Shown here piece after piece: positions 5,372 through 8,089 of a stretch of DNA of 8,089 nucleotides (its first letter is position 1; the number at the start of each line of letters is the position of its first letter). Below the pieces are notes generated by a model, which was not told the origin of the DNA, did not search any database, and was given only the letters and a program-made list of their open reading frames with translations. Source of the stretch: Planctomycetaceae bacterium. Lineage in GTDB: Bacteria; Planctomycetota; Planctomycetia; Pirellulales; UBA1268. Position numbers and translations under genes: made by a program. The stretch covers positions 1 to 8,089 of the forward strand of contig JABHNP010000277.1 in assembly GCA_018694455.1 (NCBI GenBank). Direction: 5' to 3'.

Positions 5372-6697
5372 ATGCATTCAAACGGTTTTTTTCTTAACGA
5401 CGTAGCCGGATTTCTGGGTGGATATTACGCCTTTATCGCAATCATGAACGGCATCGCCGCTCTTGTTTTATGGCGAAAGAAAGACGCGACTACATGGGCA
5501 TTTGTGTGGTCTGTATTTGCAGGCATCATGATGATTTTTGCCAGTCTTGCATTGTCTGGTTCGAAATCAATGGTTCCCATCCTGCCTGAGGCGATTCGCG
5601 GGCTTGTAAATAATCTTTCAGGCCCGGTTCTATACACACTTGGGACAACGGCAATTCTTGTAGTGCTGTACGTTTTCAGAAAGTTTTTTGTCCAGCCGAT
5701 GGTTGCCTGGACTGTGCTGAATGTTTCCTTGCTGTTGCTCGGTCTCTCGATGGCCGATGAGAATTTTGCAGCTATTGTCATGAAACCGGATAATGTTCCG
5801 ATCGTTGGACTCGTGTATCTTTTGGCGTTTTTCACTTGGGTTGCGACAAAGCAGGCAGTAGTGAATGACGAGCGAATTAAGCAGGGTTTGCCGGTTATTG
5901 AGAAAGTGAATGATGAGAAAGTGCTTGTGTGGCCAGATCTTGTGTACACAGAACTGATCTGCATGATTGCAGTTTCCGCGCTACTGCTGGTTTGGGCAAT
6001 TTTTCTTCCTGCTCCCCTTGAAGAGCCGGCGTCCAGCGTAAAGACTCCAAATCCTTCTAAAGCGCCGTGGTATTTTCTTGGCCTTCAAGAGATGTTGGTG
6101 TATTTCGATCCATGGTACGCAGGTGTCGTTTTGCCGAGTTTGGTTGTGTTTGGCCTGATGGCGATGCCGTATCTGGACTTCAATAAAAAAGGGAATGGAT
6201 ACTATTCGATCGAAGAACGAAAGTTCAGCTATCTGGTGTGGCAGTTTGGATTTTTTGAATTGTGGATCACGCTGATTATCCTCGGAACGTTTCTTAGAGG
6301 ACCGAACTGGAATTTCTTTGGTCCATTCGAATATTGGACACCATACAAGGTTGAAGTGCTCAACAATGTCGACCTTCCACAAATGTTTTGGGTTCAATGG
6401 CTGAATCAACCGCTTCCGCGGGCGCCCCAAGATGCTGGGCTGCTTTCTCAGATTGGGTACATTTTGATGCGTGAATCACCGGGGTTACTGGTGATGGGTG
6501 TCTACCTGGTTGCGTTGCCGCCTCTTATGGCGGTCACAATTTTCCGTGGTTTTTACGCAAAAATGGGCTTTATTCGTTACATGGTAATGTCGAATTTGAT
6601 GCTCTTGATGCTGACTCTGCCTTTAAAAATGGCCCTTCGTTGGACGTTGAACCTAAAATACATTATCAGCATTCCCGAGTTTTCACTGAATTTTTGA
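5372..6697 (+). CDS. Cytochrome b C-terminal half (subunit IV-like) with extra membrane helices
   Basis: A 441-residue polytopic membrane protein with about ten hydrophobic segments. The homologous core starts near residue 187 (WPDLVYTEL), runs through LPAPLEEPA (212-220) and KAPWYFLGLQEML (230-242) to the helix ending AMPYLD (264-269), and includes a further helix at about 288-308. This corresponds to subunit IV of b6f or the C-terminal half of cytochrome b. The Qo-site PEWY motif reads APWY (231-234). About five helices precede the core (roughly 12-34, 42-62, 85-104, 108-127, 142-160), and two more follow (about 371-391 and 400-425). Subunit IV is about 160 residues with three helices, so this is a greatly enlarged form. 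No heme-ligand His pair is seen in the extension. The start at ATG 5372 is 77 bases after the b6-like gene and lacks a Shine-Dalgarno. Its direct quinone-site role is inferred from family and context. Confidence 0.9.
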   Translation: MHSNGFFLNDVAGFLGGYYAFIAIMNGIAALVLWRKKDATTWAFVWSVFAGIMMIFASLALSGSKSMVPILPEAIRGLVNNLSGPVLYTLGTTAILVVLYVFRKFFVQPMVAWTVLNVSLLLLGLSMADENFAAIVMKPDNVPIVGLVYLLAFFTWVATKQAVVNDERIKQGLPVIEKVNDEKVLVWPDLVYTELICMIAVSALLLVWAIFLPAPLEEPASSVKTPNPSKAPWYFLGLQEMLVYFDPWYAGVVLPSLVVFGLMAMPYLDFNKKGNGYYSIEERKFSYLVWQFGFFELWITLIILGTFLRGPNWNFFGPFEYWTPYKVEVLNNVDLPQMFWVQWLNQPLPRAPQDAGLLSQIGYILMRESPGLLVMGVYLVALPPLMAVTIFRGFYAKMGFIRYMVMSNLMLLMLTLPLKMALRWTLNLKYIISIPEFSLNF

Positions 6698-6752
6698 GTT
6701 TCTTGTTTCCATATGAGTTGTTTTTGTAAACCCGACCCGTAAGAGTTAGTCG

Positions 6753-8089
6753 ATGCCTGCAACTGAACAAACTTGGCGAGACATGAAGGTGCTACACATT
6801 GTATTTAGTGTAGTTGCTGTTGTTCTCTTGATCGCGACCGTTGTAATGCTGTCGGTGGATCACAATCGTCCTTGGAAAAAGTATCAACGAACATTTCGTG
6901 CCCTGGAGACGTGGTCGGCGTCGGCGAACGTGTCCGCGGAAAACTCTCGGGCCTTTGCTGCTCAGACGGGCGAACTCGAGGCATCACTGGCAGAGGTGCG
7001 ACGAGCCGACTTGGACCCATCGCTCGTTATGAAGTTTCTTGATCAAGCTGAAACAGTGAAGGAAGACGCAGAAGCCTCGGTGTTTGCGAAAGAGGATATT
7101 GCTCGGCTGCAGAGCGTTACGGATCCAGATAAGCGGTTTCAATTGCGAGGTGACTTGTTGCAGCGGTTCCAAGATATTGTTGATAGGTCAAGGTTTCGCG
7201 AGGATAACAGTGCTGGCAGGTTGAAATTGCGGAAGGCTAATCTCGATAAACGGCGTGCAGATTATGAATTGGCGGTGTCCGGTGAAGCCGACGCCGCAAA
7301 ACAAAAAGAACTCTTGGTATTAGCCGGCCAGCAAAGGAAGAAGGTTACGGATGCGACGCTCGCTTTTCAGGAGGCAAATACGCATCGAAAGCAACTTGCT
7401 GACACGCTTCGGCAGATTACCGCAACGGAAGACGCTGCTGCAAAAAAACTTGCGACTCACCGACAGTCATTAATCTTATTGAAAAAGGCGCTCACTGATC
7501 GGGCGCCTAATCTCGGCAAGACAGTTCTTGAACTTCCGGTACTAGATGCATTTAATGGTCCGCTGCGGGTCGATCAGATTTGGCTTCCGAAGTTGACGCT
7601 CAATAATAATTTTCGTGACGTCGCTCGTTTCGACAGATGCACAACGTGTCATCAGGGCATGGATAAATCTTCGGCGGGATCGCCATCGAAACCGGCGTAT
7701 CCGGAAGTTGCAAACGTGGAGGTTCTTATACCAACACCTGATAAACCGCCAGTATTCAAAGAGGGTGAAAGCGAATTGCAACAAATGGAAGACGTTTTTG
7801 GCTTCCAGCTTGCATCGAAAGGTCTCTTTCGTGAGGACTCGCCGACCATCAGTGTGGTTTTGCCCGAATCTCCGGCAGCAATTGCAGGTCTTCAGAGCGG
7901 TGATGTTATTACGGCAGTCGGTGGTGGGCGAACTTCGGTGCGTGCGTTAGCAGTCACTGCATTACTGGAGAACGTGTCATGGGGCTCGCCGTTAAGGTTA
8001 AGCCTCCAGCGTGGTGTTCCGCAGCCCTATGCAACACACCCAAGGCTTGATCTTTTCGTGAGCGACTCAAGTCCACACTCAATGAAAAC
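6753..8089 (+). CDS. Membrane-anchored cytochrome c with coiled coil and PDZ domain, 3' partial
   Basis: The frame stays open from ATG 6753 through the right edge, giving 445 residues without a stop. One hydrophobic segment (about 13-34) is followed by DHNRPWKKYQRTF (36-48), then a long charged Ala/Glu/Lys/Gln-rich stretch (about 50-250) predicted to be helical or coiled coil. A heme c site, CTTCH, lies at 296-300 in FDRCTTCHQGMDK. A PDZ domain follows at about 347-421, with the core SPAAIAGLQSGDVITAVGG. After it comes HPRLDLFVSDSSPHS (429-443). I recall such a stretch preceding a further CxxCH in related multiheme cytochromes, so more hemes may lie beyond the window. The protein probably faces the periplasm and replaces cytochrome c1 or f as electron acceptor of the complex. 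It lies 55 bases after the subunit IV-like gene and has only a weak AAGAG upstream. Exact function is inferred from context. Confidence 0.85.
   Translation, partial: MPATEQTWRDMKVLHIVFSVVAVVLLIATVVMLSVDHNRPWKKYQRTFRALETWSASANVSAENSRAFAAQTGELEASLAEVRRADLDPSLVMKFLDQAETVKEDAEASVFAKEDIARLQSVTDPDKRFQLRGDLLQRFQDIVDRSRFREDNSAGRLKLRKANLDKRRADYELAVSGEADAAKQKELLVLAGQQRKKVTDATLAFQEANTHRKQLADTLRQITATEDAAAKKLATHRQSLILLKKALTDRAPNLGKTVLELPVLDAFNGPLRVDQIWLPKLTLNNNFRDVARFDRCTTCHQGMDKSSAGSPSKPAYPEVANVEVLIPTPDKPPVFKEGESELQQMEDVFGFQLASKGLFREDSPTISVVLPESPAAIAGLQSGDVITAVGGGRTSVRALAVTALLENVSWGSPLRLSLQRGVPQPYATHPRLDLFVSDSSPHSMK

Noticed and set aside
7615..7950. 111-residue + strand open frame inside the cytochrome c gene
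   Set aside because: It overlaps the CxxCH and PDZ coding region in another frame. Its Arg-rich composition is typical of out-of-frame translation.

Overview
The window reads as part of a bacterial chromosome, most likely from a planctomycete or a close relative. The evidence is indirect. The respiratory cluster has the split cytochrome b, the Ala/Lys/Pro-rich N-terminal extension on the Rieske protein and the PDZ-containing cytochrome c that I associate with planctomycetes. Shine-Dalgarno sequences are weak or absent before most starts, and the base composition is moderate. No rRNA, tRNA, CRISPR array, insertion sequence or phage gene was seen.

Layout. (1) Bases 1-605, + strand: the 3' part of an isocitrate/isopropylmalate-type dehydrogenase, cut by the window edge. 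(2) Bases 614-633: an 8-bp inverted repeat between convergent genes, a possible bidirectional terminator. (3) Bases 627-2992, - strand: purD (glycinamide ribonucleotide synthetase) followed by a Gfo/Idh/MocA-type oxidoreductase, joined by a 4-base ATGA stop/start overlap. (4) Bases 2993-3393: a 401-base divergent intergenic region with a candidate promoter and two perfect 7-6-7 inverted repeats. (5) Bases 3394 to the right edge, + strand: a four-gene Rieske/cytochrome b cluster. It holds a Rieske iron-sulfur protein, a cytochrome b6-like subunit, a subunit-IV-like cytochrome b C-terminal half with a large membrane extension, and a membrane-anchored coiled-coil cytochrome c with a PDZ domain that runs off the window.

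How the genes work together. The four + strand genes should form a quinol-oxidising Rieske/cyt b complex. Cytochrome b6 (hemes bL/bH) and the subunit-IV-like protein would supply the quinone sites, the Rieske protein would take the first electron from quinol, and the cytochrome c would take the place of cytochrome c1 or f as acceptor. Its details mix b6f-like and unusual traits: b6-type heme spacing, a Cys at the position that binds heme c_i in b6f complexes, APWY in place of PEWY at the quinol-oxidation site, and a non-canonical cytochrome c subunit. purD belongs to purine biosynthesis and the dehydrogenase fragment to leucine or related 2-hydroxyacid metabolism. Neither has an obvious functional link to the respiratory genes.
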